Shown: positions 1 through 9,041, counted from the stretch's first letter. The stretch is DNA of 64,000 nucleotides from Acidocella sp. (GCA_031291755.1 JARLIK010000014.1:1-64000); one strand, 5' to 3'. Numbers and translations: made by a program. The notes: a model not told the origin generated them from the sequence alone.

Positions 1-763
1 ACAGATCGATCAGCACCAGATTCACATTGAATTTGAAATCATCGCTGCTGCTAACCCGCTCGAACACCTCCGCCAACGGCCACAGTGCAAAACTCTCCAC
101 CTCGCCATCCGCCGGTTGCGGCACAAAATCCTCCGGCAGCAGCAAATCATAGGCATAGATCACATCGCGCCGCAGACCCTCCGGGCGCTCCATGTCATAG
201 GCAAAGCACCCTACCTGCCGGGCTTGTGCCGCCAAGGCTGCCGGGAGTGCGGCTTCCTCCTCGGATTCCTTTACCAATGTCTCAAATGGCGTGTGTCCCG
301 CCGCCACGCCGCCGGCCACCAGATGATCCAGCTTACCGGGGTCGAGCTTTTTATTCGCTGCCCGTTTAGCCACCCACAGGTGCCAGCCATCTGGCCGCTG
401 CACCAAGCCATTCAAATGCGCCCCCACCCCGATCACCCCGAAGCTCGGCAGCGCCCCCCTATCAAGCACCGCCAGCACCGGGCCGCCGATGGTTTCACGC
501 ACGTCAAAATTCTCAAACCGCACCCGCGCCCCGGCGGCCAGTGCGATCTCGTTCAGCCGGGGAGCAGCCTCTGCAGCTAAAACCAGCCGGTCGGTCAGCA
601 CCATATCCGCACTCACAGCGGCCAAACTGCGGGCAAAATCGGGCCAGACATACCCGGCGTGGTGGTCGCCAATATAGAATTTGAGCCGTCCGCCGGGCAG
701 GGTTGCGCTCCGGCACGCCTGAATATGCGATAATAACTTTGAAATTTTTGGGTCACATGCCAT
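1..763 (-). CDS. DUF4743/Nudix family hydrolase, 3' end outside window
   Basis: Read by hand from the ATG at 763 leftwards; the frame stays open to position 1, so the C-terminus is missing. About 254 residues are visible. The first 110 or so match the DUF4743 type of N-terminal domain seen in Nudix proteins related to plant thiamine-pyrophosphokinase-like Nudix enzymes. A Nudix fold follows, with a box around GGVAAG...ESEEEAAL in which the usual Arg before Glu is Lys. Such enzymes hydrolyse nucleoside-diphosphate-linked or damaged thiamine-diphosphate substrates in the cytoplasm; the substrate here is not deducible. A GAGGGA sequence lies close upstream. The gene is divergent from the ABC exporter, with only 9 bp between the two start codons. 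Confidence 0.75.
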   Translation of the reverse strand, partial: MACDPKISKLLSHIQACRSATLPGGRLKFYIGDHHAGYVWPDFARSLAAVSADMVLTDRLVLAAEAAPRLNEIALAAGARVRFENFDVRETIGGPVLAVLDRGALPSFGVIGVGAHLNGLVQRPDGWHLWVAKRAANKKLDPGKLDHLVAGGVAAGHTPFETLVKESEEEAALPAALAAQARQVGCFAYDMERPEGLRRDVIYAYDLLLPEDFVPQPADGEVESFALWPLAEVFERVSSSDDFKFNVNLVLIDL

Positions 764-772
764 GTCCCTCAC

Positions 773-2671
773 ATGACCCGCTCTGCCCATTCTGCCAACC
801 CCCACATGGCAGCCACCACCGCCGCCAATAAATCCACGCGTGGCTCGTTCGCCACCATCATCTCGTTGCTGCCCTATTTGTGGCCAAAGCATGAATTGGC
901 CCTGCGCGTGCGGCTGGTGCTGGCCACCATCGCCATGGTGCTGGCCAAGGTCGCCACCGTCTATGTGCCGATTCTCTACTCGCACGCGGTTGACCAGCTC
1001 GCCCATAAATCGGCCGGCGATATCATCATCGTCCCCGCCGCCATCATCGTGGCCTATGCCGGGGTGCGTATCGCCGCCGCGGCCTTCGGCGAATTGCGTG
1101 ACGCGATTTTCGCCGCCGTGCAGATGCGCGCCTCGCGCGTGGTGGCCCGCCAGACCTTTGAGCATCTGCATGGCCTCTCCATGCGCTTCCATCTGGACCG
1201 CCAGACCGGCGGGCTGTCCAACATCATCCTACGCGGCACGCTCGGCATCCAGAATGTGCTGCGTCTCGCCACCTTCAACGTGCTGCCGACCATCATCGAG
1301 CTTTTGCTCACCGTCGGCGTGCTGTGGCATTTGTTTAACTTTTGGTACGCGCTGATCACCTTCGTGGCGGTCGGGCTCTACATGGTGTTCACCTTCACCT
1401 TCACCGCCTGGCGCACCAAATTCCGCCGCCAGATGAATGAGACCGACAACGAAGCCCAGACCAAAGCGATTGACAGCCTGCTGAATTTCGAGACCGTGAA
1501 GTATTTTGGCAACGAGGAACACGAATCCCGCCGCTTCGATGAAAGCCTGGCGCGGTATGAGGCCGCCTCGGTCAAATCACAGGTTTCACTGAACGCGCTC
1601 AACATCGGGCAGGCTATCATCATCTCAGCAGCACTGGCGGTGATGATGCTGATGGCGGCCTATGGTGTGGCGCATAAAACCATGACGGTTGGGCAGTTCG
1701 TGCTGGTGAACACCTATTTGATGCAGCTTTATGTGCCGCTGAACTTCCTCGGCTTTGTTTATTTGCAGGTGAATCAAGGGCTGATCGACATGGAGCAGAT
1801 GTTCTCGCTGCTGCGCGTCAACCATGAGATCACCGACAAGCCGGGCGCCATGGTGCTGGCGCCGCAAGGCCCGCCGGCGGAAATCCGTTTCGAGGACGTG
1901 CATTTCAGCTACAATCCGGACCGCGAAATTCTCAAAGGCATTTCCTTCATCGCCGCCCCCGGCCAGAAGATCGCGCTGGTGGGCCCCACCGGCTCCGGCA
2001 AATCCACCATCAGCCGGTTGATGTTCCGCTTCTATGATACCACCCAAGGTGCCGTGCTGGTGGATGATGTGAATGTGAAGGATATCACCCAGCATAGCCT
2101 GCGTGCCGCCATCGGGGTGGTGCCGCAGGATACCGTGCTGTTCAACGACACGATTTTCTACAACATCGCCTACGGCAAGCCCGGCGCTACGGTTGTTGAA
2201 ATCGAGCAGGCGGCGCGCCTCGCGCAAATTCATGATTTCATCGTCTCGCTGCCGCAGGGCTATAAAACCAAGGTCGGCGAGCGCGGCTTAAAGCTTTCCG
2301 GCGGTGAAAAACAGCGCGTCGCCATCGCCCGCACCATTTTGAAAAACCCGCGCATCCTGATTTTGGATGAAGCCACCAGTGCGCTCGATACCGCCACCGA
2401 GCAGGAAATCGGCGTGGCCCTGCGCTCGATCGCCACCCACCGCACCACACTCGTCATCGCCCACCGGCTTTCCACCATCACCGATGCCGATGAGATTTTG
2501 GTGCTGCGCGAGGGTGAGATTGTGGAGCGCGGCAGCCATAGCGCCCTGCTGGAGGCCGATGGCGTGTATGCCGCCATGTGGGCCGCCCAGGTGGAGCTGG
2601 ACGAAGCCGCGCAAATTGCCGGAGTCGACCCTGTAAAACTTGAACAGAGCGTGCCAGAACCCGCCGAATAA
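773..2671 (+). CDS. Atm1/HMT1-type ABC exporter (half transporter, TMD-ATPase)
   Basis: 632 residues. An N-terminal six-helix ABC exporter domain (about 45-340) is followed by an ATPase domain. Visible motifs are Walker A GPTGSGKST (about 404), the signature LSGGE (about 509) and Walker B ILILDEATSALD (about 528). The stretch SLLNFETVKYFGNEEHE and the following LNIGQ are hallmarks of the Atm1/ABCB7/HMT1 group. These export glutathione-linked sulfur or metal conjugates across the inner membrane, supporting Fe-S cluster assembly or metal detoxification. An in-frame ATG at 806 is an alternative start. Neither start has a clear ribosome site, and the upstream one nearly abuts the divergent Nudix gene. 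Confidence 0.9.
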   Translation: MTRSAHSANPHMAATTAANKSTRGSFATIISLLPYLWPKHELALRVRLVLATIAMVLAKVATVYVPILYSHAVDQLAHKSAGDIIIVPAAIIVAYAGVRIAAAAFGELRDAIFAAVQMRASRVVARQTFEHLHGLSMRFHLDRQTGGLSNIILRGTLGIQNVLRLATFNVLPTIIELLLTVGVLWHLFNFWYALITFVAVGLYMVFTFTFTAWRTKFRRQMNETDNEAQTKAIDSLLNFETVKYFGNEEHESRRFDESLARYEAASVKSQVSLNALNIGQAIIISAALAVMMLMAAYGVAHKTMTVGQFVLVNTYLMQLYVPLNFLGFVYLQVNQGLIDMEQMFSLLRVNHEITDKPGAMVLAPQGPPAEIRFEDVHFSYNPDREILKGISFIAAPGQKIALVGPTGSGKSTISRLMFRFYDTTQGAVLVDDVNVKDITQHSLRAAIGVVPQDTVLFNDTIFYNIAYGKPGATVVEIEQAARLAQIHDFIVSLPQGYKTKVGERGLKLSGGEKQRVAIARTILKNPRILILDEATSALDTATEQEIGVALRSIATHRTTLVIAHRLSTITDADEILVLREGEIVERGSHSALLEADGVYAAMWAAQVELDEAAQIAGVDPVKLEQSVPEPAE

Positions 2672-2731
2672 TTTGTAACCTGCAATTTGACCCGCCAAGG
2701 GCCACATACTGACTGAACATTGGATAGGCTG

Positions 2732-2989
2732 ATGACTGAACCCCCAGAACTACAAGATAAAGACCTCTCCCACGCCGGTTCGGTGGTGGATAAGGCCATC
2801 GAATACATGATGGGCCAGAATATCAGCTCGATGGCCATTGCCTCGGCCCTGCTGGGCGGCGCTATGGGCGTGCTGTCGCGCACCCTGCCCGAAGGCGTGA
2901 TCGTCCAAATCCTGCAAAACGCCATTGAGAGCGTGGAATCCGGCGAAATGCGCGGCATGGCTGGTAAGGATCATGCGGGAGAGGCTTAA
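2732..2989 (+). CDS. Small hypothetical protein, 85 aa
   Basis: Acidic N-terminus (EPPELQDKDLS), then a mildly hydrophobic helical centre with small residues (ASALLGGAMGVLS) and a charged tail. I do not recognise the family. The ATG at 2732, preceded by AGG, is preferred to a TTG at 2720. It follows the ABC exporter by 60 bp on the same strand and could be cotranscribed. A hairpin overlapping its stop codon probably ends the transcript. GC content and codon use match its neighbours. Confidence 0.6.
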   Translation: MTEPPELQDKDLSHAGSVVDKAIEYMMGQNISSMAIASALLGGAMGVLSRTLPEGVIVQILQNAIESVESGEMRGMAGKDHAGEA

Positions 2990-3006
2990 CGCCTCCCCCG
3001 CTTTTT
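2977..3006 (+). terminator. Probable rho-independent terminator
   Basis: GAGGC-TTAAC-GCCTC stem, extended by GGG/CCC across one mismatch, followed by a run of five T. It overlaps the stop codon of the small hypothetical gene. A second, smaller hairpin (GTCGGC/GCCGAC) follows near 3015-3029. Confidence 0.5.
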
Positions 3007-3130
3007 AGATTTTTGTCGGCTCCGCCGACGGGGCGAGGCTTGACCTCTCAGGCCATTTTGCCCATAAGGCCGCCTCACCATGCGGACCGGCCCTGCCAGC
3101 CCGCCTTTGTTATTTAGTAGGATGTTTTCG

Positions 3131-3430
3131 ATGGCCCGCCGCTGTGATCTAACCGGGAAGACTGTGCAATCTGGCAATAACGTCAGCCATGCCAACAACA
3201 GAACCCGCCGCCGGTTCCTCCCGAACCTGCAGGAAACCACCCTCCTGTCTGACGTTCTGGGCAATGTGAAGCTGCGCCTCTCGACCCGCGCCATGCGCAC
3301 CATCGAGCATAACGGCGGTTTGGACGCTTATATTCTGAGCCTGTCGGACGCCAAGCACACCACCGAGGGCCTGGCCCTGAAGCGCCGGATTGAAAAAGCC
3401 GCCGCTAAAAAAGACGCCAAAGCCGCTTAA
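3131..3430 (+). CDS. rpmB: 50S ribosomal protein L28
   Basis: 99 residues beginning [10 protein letters not shown], the expected L28 N-terminus, with the family hallmark [15 protein letters not shown] and a lysine-rich C-terminal tail. It is a component of the large ribosomal subunit. The ATG at 3131 is chosen over 3122 because AGG at 3119-3121 is correctly spaced for it and the family begins at this Met. It is followed at once by a good intrinsic terminator, so it is probably monocistronic. Confidence 0.97.
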   Translation: MARRCDLTGKTVQSGNNVSHANNRTRRRFLPNLQETTLLSDVLGNVKLRLSTRAMRTIEHNGGLDAYILSLSDAKHTTEGLALKRRIEKAAAKKDAKAA

Positions 3431-3454
3431 TCGCGGCCCCGCCGTTCCATCGTC

Positions 3455-3481
3455 ATTCCCGCTTCAGGCGGGAATTTTCTT
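3455..3481 (+). terminator. Rho-independent terminator of rpmB
   Basis: Eight-base-pair stem ATTCCCGC/GCGGGAAT with a five-base loop, followed by TTTTCTT, 25 bp after the rpmB stop codon. Confidence 0.75.
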
Positions 3482-3514
3482 GCGCCGCCTTGAACGCCGC
3501 GCCTAAGCCCGTTC

Positions 3515-3940
3515 ATGCTTATCCAGATCACCCCCCGCCTCGGCATCGATGAGTCCGAGCTCTCCGAGAGCTTCATCACCGCCTCCGGCCCTGGCGGTCA
3601 GAATGTCAACAAGGTCGCCACGGCGGTACAGCTGCGCTTCAACCTCACCGCCTGCACCAGCCTGCCTCCGGCAGTTAAAGCCCGCCTTGCCACCATCGCC
3701 GGCCGGCGCCTCACCAACGACGGCGAAATCGTGATCACCGCCAACCAGCACCGCACCCAATTGCGCAACCGCGCCGATGCCCGCGAACGGCTGTTTGAGA
3801 TGATCCGCGAGGCCGCCATCGCGCCGATTTTCCGCAGGCCAACCCGCCCCACCAAAGCCTCGAAAACCCGCCGCCTGGAGGCCAAAAGCACTCGCTCGGG
3901 CATTAAAAAGCTGCGCAACAACCGCGACTTGGATAGCTGA
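3515..3940 (+). CDS. arfB: Alternative ribosome-rescue factor / peptidyl-tRNA hydrolase ArfB
   Basis: 141 residues. GGQ motif at 27-29 within SGPGGQNVNK, as in class I release factors, but the codon-recognition domain is absent. The Lys/Arg-rich C-terminal tail (RPTRPTKASKTRR, SGIKKLRNNR) is the element ArfB (YaeJ) inserts into the empty mRNA channel of stalled ribosomes. It hydrolyses peptidyl-tRNA on non-stop ribosomes. The length matches the family. It stands alone, downstream of the rpmB terminator. Confidence 0.95.
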   Translation: MLIQITPRLGIDESELSESFITASGPGGQNVNKVATAVQLRFNLTACTSLPPAVKARLATIAGRRLTNDGEIVITANQHRTQLRNRADARERLFEMIREAAIAPIFRRPTRPTKASKTRRLEAKSTRSGIKKLRNNRDLDS

Positions 3941-4070
3941 CCCGCGCGCCGCCTATTGCTCGCACGGCGGGCGGACTTTAAAACTCACATTAATATTCCT
4001 GTGAATTTTTCTTTCCTAAAAATGGCTTTCACCCTAATTTGCCTTAAAATCTCATAAGGCCGGTACCGCG

Positions 4071-4988
4071 ATGATCGATCTGACCAACATCACGTTCAAA
4101 AACGTGGTCGAAGCCACCAATGATATCGTGATCGTCACCGATGCCGCGCTGACGCCCCCTGGTCCGCGAATTCTCTACGTCAACCCGGCCTTCACCCGCC
4201 TCACCGGCTATACGCCTGAGGACGCCATCGGCCAGTCGCCACGCATGCTGCAAGGCCCGTCCACCAGCCGTGTGACGCTGGCAAAAATCCGGCAAAATTT
4301 GCAGGCTGGGCTGGATGTGCGCGAAACCGTGCTGAATTTCGGCAAGTTCGGCACCCGCTACTGGCTTGATCTCAGCATTACACCATTGCGCAACCCCGCC
4401 GGCGTGATCGTTGCCTTTATCGCCATTCAACGCGATGTCACGCTGAACCGCCATCAGGTTGACATAGCCGGGCGCACCACTGAGCGTGACATATTGACCG
4501 GAATCCCGAACCTGCTGGGGCTGAGTTCGGCGATCGAAAGCAACATGCTCAGCAAGACCGCCCCCAACGCCCTGCCCTGCCATCTGGCCAGCTTCGAGAT
4601 CGAGCATTTCGAACAGATCGCCGCGGAATACGGCGATGCCACCGCCGAAGCCCTGCTGATCGGCGTGGCCGACCGGCTGGCCGATAACATCCGGCGGATC
4701 GACAGCATCGGCCGGATTGGCCGCAACACCTTCGGCATCTGCATGGCGTCCATCAGCCTCGCCAACGCCACCATCATGTGCGACCGGCTGCGCAATTGCA
4801 TTGCCGAGGAGCCGTTTGCCACCCCGTCCGGCCGGATGAACATCACCGTCGGCATCAGCATTTCAGCAATTGACACCGACAGCCAATCAGCCAGCGATAT
4901 CATCGCCCGCGCCGGCAACACCCGCCATACCGCCCATAAATCCGGCCGGCGGCGGATTGGCATCGAACAGCTCCGCATCCGGCCGTAA
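4071..4988 (+). CDS. LOV-like PAS protein with degenerate GGDEF domain
   Basis: 305 residues, no membrane segment. Residues about 5-130 form a PAS domain with the LOV-type order: NPAFTRLTGY, then GQSPRMLQGP (54-63), then FGKFGTRYWLDLSITPLRN and QRDVT. The flavin-linking Cys of LOV domains (GRNCRFLQ) is replaced by Pro57. The C-terminal half aligns to GGDEF diguanylate cyclases (LTGIPN; RIDSIGRIGRNTFGIC), but GGDEF itself reads GRNTF (about 218-222), so cyclase activity is unlikely. Probably a cytoplasmic sensor or c-di-GMP/GTP-binding regulator without synthesis. It overlaps no neighbour and appears monocistronic. Confidence 0.8.
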   Translation: MIDLTNITFKNVVEATNDIVIVTDAALTPPGPRILYVNPAFTRLTGYTPEDAIGQSPRMLQGPSTSRVTLAKIRQNLQAGLDVRETVLNFGKFGTRYWLDLSITPLRNPAGVIVAFIAIQRDVTLNRHQVDIAGRTTERDILTGIPNLLGLSSAIESNMLSKTAPNALPCHLASFEIEHFEQIAAEYGDATAEALLIGVADRLADNIRRIDSIGRIGRNTFGICMASISLANATIMCDRLRNCIAEEPFATPSGRMNITVGISISAIDTDSQSASDIIARAGNTRHTAHKSGRRRIGIEQLRIRP

Positions 4989-5032
4989 CCCGGCCGATTG
5001 CCGCCGTGCGGGCAGCCCCGTAAACAAGCCGC

Positions 5033-6235
5033 ATGCCCGCCCTCTCCGCCCGCGCCGCCCGCACCGAACTTGCCGCCACCTTTGCCATGGCCGCCCGCGC
5101 CCGTGCGCTGAGGGCCGCCGGACATGATGTCATCTCGCTCTCGCTCGGCGAGCCGGATTTCCCAACACCTGCGCATATCATCGAAGCCGCTTTCGCAGCG
5201 GGCCAGCGCGGCGAAACCAAATATCCGCCGCTGGGCGGCACCGAGGCGCTGAAGAAAGCCGTGCAGGCGAAATACGCGAGCGAGCAAAAACTCGATGTCG
5301 CGCTTGAAGATATTCTCATCACCAACGGCGGCAAGCAGGCGATTTTCAACGTGGTGATGGCCACCATCAACAATGGCGATGAGGTCATCATCCCCGCCCC
5401 CGCCTGGGCCGGTTATGAGCAGACCGTGCAGTTCGCAGGCGGCAAGCCAGTATTTGTTGCGTGCAGGCAATCAAATAATTTCGTGATGCAGCCTGATGAT
5501 TTTGAGGCCGCCATCACACCGCGCACAAAATTACTGCTGCTCAATTACCCCAATAACCCGACCGGCGCTGCCGCCACCGAGGCCGACCTCGCCGCCATCG
5601 CTGAAGTGCTGCGCCGCCACCCGGATATCTGGGTGCTGTCCGATGATATTTATGAGCATCTCTTGTTCGATGGTTTCACCTACGCCACCCTTGCCGCCAT
5701 CGCGCCGGACCTCGCGCCGCGCATCGTCACCATGACCGGCGTTTCCAAATCCTATGCCATGACCGGCTGGCGGATCGGCTTTTGCGCCGGGCCGCGCGAG
5801 CTGATGAAAGCCTGCACGGTGGTACAGGCCACCGCGACCTCAGGCGTGTCATCCATCGGCCAGGCCGCCGCCGTGGCGGCCCTCACGGGCCCGCAGGATT
5901 TTCTGGCTCCCCGCGCCGCCGCCTACCAAGCCAGGCGCGACCTGGTGGTAGCCGCCCTCAACCAAATTCCGGGGCTGGACTGCCATGTGCCGAACGGCGC
6001 GTTTTATGTGTTTCCCGCCATCACCGGCTGCCTTGGCAAAACCACCAAAGCCGGGGTGCGCCTGACCTGCGATACCGATTTTGCCACGGCCTTGCTGAAC
6101 GAAGCCTTTGTCGGCGTGGTGCAGGGTGCCGCCTTCAGCGCCCCCGGCCATATCCGCATCTCCACCGCCACCTCCGAGGCCGTGCTGGCCACCGCCTGCG
6201 CCCGCATCGCCGATTTTTGCGCTGGGTTGAAATAG
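5033..6235 (+). CDS. aatA: Aspartate/aromatic aminotransferase, class I fold type I
   Basis: 400 residues. PLP-dependent transaminase of subgroup I-gamma (alphaproteobacterial AatA type). It has SLGEPDFPTP and KYPPLGG near the N-terminus and the PLP Lys239 in GVSKSYAMTGWRIG. NYPNNPTGA and LSDDIYEHL follow the pattern that positions the cofactor. It transfers amino groups between aspartate and 2-oxoglutarate in the cytoplasm; members may also act on prephenate or aromatic acids. The start codon lies 44 bp after the preceding stop. Specificity beyond the family is inference. Confidence 0.9.
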   Translation: MPALSARAARTELAATFAMAARARALRAAGHDVISLSLGEPDFPTPAHIIEAAFAAGQRGETKYPPLGGTEALKKAVQAKYASEQKLDVALEDILITNGGKQAIFNVVMATINNGDEVIIPAPAWAGYEQTVQFAGGKPVFVACRQSNNFVMQPDDFEAAITPRTKLLLLNYPNNPTGAAATEADLAAIAEVLRRHPDIWVLSDDIYEHLLFDGFTYATLAAIAPDLAPRIVTMTGVSKSYAMTGWRIGFCAGPRELMKACTVVQATATSGVSSIGQAAAVAALTGPQDFLAPRAAAYQARRDLVVAALNQIPGLDCHVPNGAFYVFPAITGCLGKTTKAGVRLTCDTDFATALLNEAFVGVVQGAAFSAPGHIRISTATSEAVLATACARIADFCAGLK

Positions 6236-6312
6236 TCACCTAAAGTTTCGTTGAAACAGCGGGCGGCACCGCTACATTCTCTTGGCTGCAACAACCAACA
6301 AGGGAAAGTAAC

Positions 6313-6735
6313 ATGAAAGTTCTCTACCACGCCCATGGCCACGCCACCGGCGGCCGCACCGGCGCCGGCGCTACCGATGACAACAAGGTCAACGTTATTT
6401 TCAGCACCCCCAAGGAGCTGGGCGGCGACGGCGGCCCCGGCACCAACCCCGAGCAATTATTCTCGGTGGGCTACTCAGCCTGTTTTCTTGGCGCGTTGAA
6501 ATTTGTCGCCGGCCAGGAAAAAATCAAAATCCCCGAAGACGCCACCGTCCACACCACCGTCGGCATCGGCCCACGCGATGACGGCACCGGCTTTGGCATC
6601 ACTGCCACGCTGAAAGTGCATATTCCTGGCATGGACCATGAAACCGCCCACAAGCTGGTCCACAAGGCTGACATCGTATGCCCCTACAGCCACGCCGTGA
6701 GGGGCAATATCCATAAGGAAGTCGAGGTCGTTTAA
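6313..6735 (+). CDS. ohr: Organic hydroperoxide resistance protein Ohr
   Basis: 140 residues, OsmC/Ohr fold. The two catalytic cysteines are present: Cys57 in YSACFLGAL and Cys123 in ADIVCPYSHA. The conserved NPEQLFSVGYSAC segment is intact. Ohr reduces organic and fatty-acid peroxides with lipoyl-dependent recycling in the cytoplasm. A strong ribosome site (AGGGA) precedes the ATG. No adjacent MarR-type OhrR is visible, so regulation must come from elsewhere or another regulator. Confidence 0.94.
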   Translation: MKVLYHAHGHATGGRTGAGATDDNKVNVIFSTPKELGGDGGPGTNPEQLFSVGYSACFLGALKFVAGQEKIKIPEDATVHTTVGIGPRDDGTGFGITATLKVHIPGMDHETAHKLVHKADIVCPYSHAVRGNIHKEVEVV

Positions 6736-6810
6736 CCGGTGTGGCCGCGCAAGCGGCCATCCACGCCCAGCGATGACGGCTGACTTGCAACGCTAAAATG
6801 GGAAGGCCGG

Positions 6811-6886
6811 TGGTGGAGCTAAGCGGAATCGAACCGCTGACCTCCTGCATGCCATGCAGGCGCTCTACCAATTGAGCTATAGCCCC
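6811..6886 (-). tRNA. tRNA-Ala (anticodon GGC)
   Basis: The reverse strand folds as a canonical cloverleaf: acceptor GGGGCTA/TAGCTCC with encoded CCA, D arm with GAGC, and anticodon stem CCTGC/GCAGG around loop ATGGCAT (anticodon GGC). The T arm contains GGTTCGATTCC. It reads GCC/GCU codons. Confidence 0.95.
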
Positions 6887-6972
6887 GTAACCGGAGGGCA
6901 GCCTATAGACCGGCCTTGCGTTCCTAATCAAGGGGTGGAAGTCCGGTGGCGTTATGTTAAAGACACCGCGTC

Positions 6973-7047
6973 GCCGGATTAGCACAGGGGTAGTGCAGCG
7001 GTTTTGTAAACCGAAGGTCGCGGGTTCAAATCCTGCATCCGGCACCA
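6973..7047 (+). tRNA. tRNA-Thr (anticodon TGT)
   Basis: Cloverleaf: acceptor GCCGGAT/ATCCGGC, discriminator A, encoded CCA. D stem GCAC/GTGC, anticodon loop TTTGTAA (anticodon TGT) and T loop TTCAAAT. The outermost anticodon-stem pair is a G-A mismatch. It lies 16 bp before the nagA-murQ fusion, on the same strand. Confidence 0.93.
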
Positions 7048-7063
7048 TCCGCTTCGGGGTCCC

Positions 7064-8992
7064 ATGATCATTTCCGCACCATTGCTTTTTATTGATGGTG
7101 CCTTCACCGGCCCCGGCGCTCTAGCGTTTGAAAATGGCGTGATCACCCGCGTGTTCGCGGAAATTCCAGCGCATGTGGACATTTCCCTCAGCCATGGGTT
7201 TCTTTCAGCCGGGCTGATCGACATTCATAACAACGGCGCATTCGGTGTGGATTTTGCCAGCGCCAGCCCCGCGCAGTGGAATGATGTGATCGCTAAACTC
7301 GCTGCCCGCGGCGTGACCTCGGTGCTGCCCACCATCATCACCGCGCCCCTGGCCACACTGCACGAATCCGCCCGGCGCGTAGCTGCTGCTATGGCCATGC
7401 ATGGCGGGATTCTGGGCGTGCATATTGAAGGCCCGTTCCTCGCCGCCGCCAAACGCGGTGCCCATCGCGCCGACTGGCTGCTGCCACCGGATGCCGCGGC
7501 TTTGCTGGATTGTCAGGCTTTGCGGCTGGTCACCCTGGCGCCGGAACTGCCCGGTGCTCTGGCCGCGATTGCGCAATTCGTGGCCGCCGGGGTGGCGGTC
7601 TCGCTCGGCCATACTGACGCCAGCGCCGCCCAGATGCGGGCCGCCGCCGAGGCTGGGGCAACCTTGGTTACCCATGTGTTCAACGCACAATCCCCGCTCG
7701 GCCACCGCGAACCGGGGGCGCCGGGTGTGGCGCTGACCGATGAGCGCCTGTGGCCCTGCCTGATCGCCGATGGGCTGCATGTGGACCCGGCCATCCTCAA
7801 CCTCGCCTTCGCCGCCTGCCCGCGGGCGGTGGCCGTTACCGATTCGATCCTCATCGCCGGGCTGGAGGCTGGTGCCCAGGGTGAATTTGGCGGAGCGCTG
7901 GCCCATCTCGGTGCTGAGGGCCTGGGCCGCCGCGCTGACGGTACCATCGCAGGGGCCGGCATTACCCTCGATGAGGGGATACGCCGCCTGATCGCCGCCG
8001 GAATCGCCCCCGAAACCGCCCTGGCCGCCGCCACCGCCCGCCCGGCCGCCGCACTGGGCCTGACTGACCGGGGGGCGATCAAGCCCGGGCAGCGGGCGGA
8101 TATCGTCTGGTGGGACGAGACCTTTACCGTGCAGCGCGTCTGGCAAGCCGGTGCCGCCACCCCCAGCAAACACCAGCCGCGCGGCACCGAGACCGTGCGC
8201 ACCGGCCTCGCCGGGCTGGAATCCCGCCCCACGTTGGAGATCGTCCGGATTTTTCTGGCGCAAGAGCGCAGCGCGCAAACCGCCTTGGGTTTTGCCGCCG
8301 CAAGGCTGGCGCAACTGGCCAGCGCGGTTGCCAAAAAACTGCAAACCGGCGGGCGGCTGTTCTACGCCGGGGCTGGCACCTCCGGCCGCCTGGCGCTGCT
8401 CGATGCCGTCGAATGCGGCCCCACCTTTGGGGTGCCGGAGGGTCTCATCGTCCCGTTACTTGCAGGCGGTGACATGGCGTTTTTACGCGCCGTGGAAGGG
8501 GCTGAGGATGATGGCAAAGCCGCCATTGATGCCCTGACGGCTGAGAATTTTTCCGCCGCCGACGCGCTGATCGGCATCGCCGCCTCGGGCGCCACACCGT
8601 TCACCCTGGCCGCCATCGAGCACGCCAGTACGCTGGGCGGCCTGACCGGCGCGATTGTGAATAACGCCGCCACGCCGATCGCCGCCGCCGCGCAGATTGC
8701 GGTTGAAATCAATTCCGGCCCGGAAATCATCGCCGGTTCCACGCGGCTCTCGGCCGGCACCACCCAGAAGATCGCGCTGAATATTTTATCCTCCACCGTG
8801 ATGATCAAACTCGGCAAAACCCACGGCCCCTACATGATCGACGTGCGCGCCACCAATGAGAAACTGCGCCGCCGCGCCGCGCGTATCACCGCCGCCATAG
8901 CCGGGGTTTCAGAGGAGACCGCCGCGGCTGCGCTGGCGGCCTGCGGCTACGAGGTAAAAGCCGCGATTGCGCGTTTGCGCCGCTTGCCCTAG
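7064..8992 (+). CDS. NagA-MurQ fusion: GlcNAc-6-P deacetylase / MurNAc-6-P etherase
   Basis: 642 residues in one uninterrupted frame. Residues 1 to about 365 are an N-acetylglucosamine-6-phosphate deacetylase of the amidohydrolase fold. The expected metal and catalytic residues are Glu122 (HIEGPF), His183 (LGHTDA), His204 (THVFNA) and Asp260 (VTDSI). From about 370 to the end it is an N-acetylmuramic acid 6-phosphate etherase with a SIS sugar-phosphate fold: GAGTSGR at about 437, DAVECGPTF and VEGAEDD supplying the two Glu of MurQ. MurQ converts MurNAc-6-P to GlcNAc-6-P and lactate, and NagA deacetylates that product, so consecutive recycling steps are joined. The parts are full length (about 380 and 290 normally). 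No nagB or kinase lies beside it. Confidence 0.92.
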   Translation: MIISAPLLFIDGAFTGPGALAFENGVITRVFAEIPAHVDISLSHGFLSAGLIDIHNNGAFGVDFASASPAQWNDVIAKLAARGVTSVLPTIITAPLATLHESARRVAAAMAMHGGILGVHIEGPFLAAAKRGAHRADWLLPPDAAALLDCQALRLVTLAPELPGALAAIAQFVAAGVAVSLGHTDASAAQMRAAAEAGATLVTHVFNAQSPLGHREPGAPGVALTDERLWPCLIADGLHVDPAILNLAFAACPRAVAVTDSILIAGLEAGAQGEFGGALAHLGAEGLGRRADGTIAGAGITLDEGIRRLIAAGIAPETALAAATARPAAALGLTDRGAIKPGQRADIVWWDETFTVQRVWQAGAATPSKHQPRGTETVRTGLAGLESRPTLEIVRIFLAQERSAQTALGFAAARLAQLASAVAKKLQTGGRLFYAGAGTSGRLALLDAVECGPTFGVPEGLIVPLLAGGDMAFLRAVEGAEDDGKAAIDALTAENFSAADALIGIAASGATPFTLAAIEHASTLGGLTGAIVNNAATPIAAAAQIAVEINSGPEIIAGSTRLSAGTTQKIALNILSSTVMIKLGKTHGPYMIDVRATNEKLRRRAARITAAIAGVSEETAAAALAACGYEVKAAIARLRRLP

Positions 8993-9041
8993 CCCTTAAT
9001 CCGCGCTTCTCTGTGATTATTATTTTCAACGGAGAAGAAAC

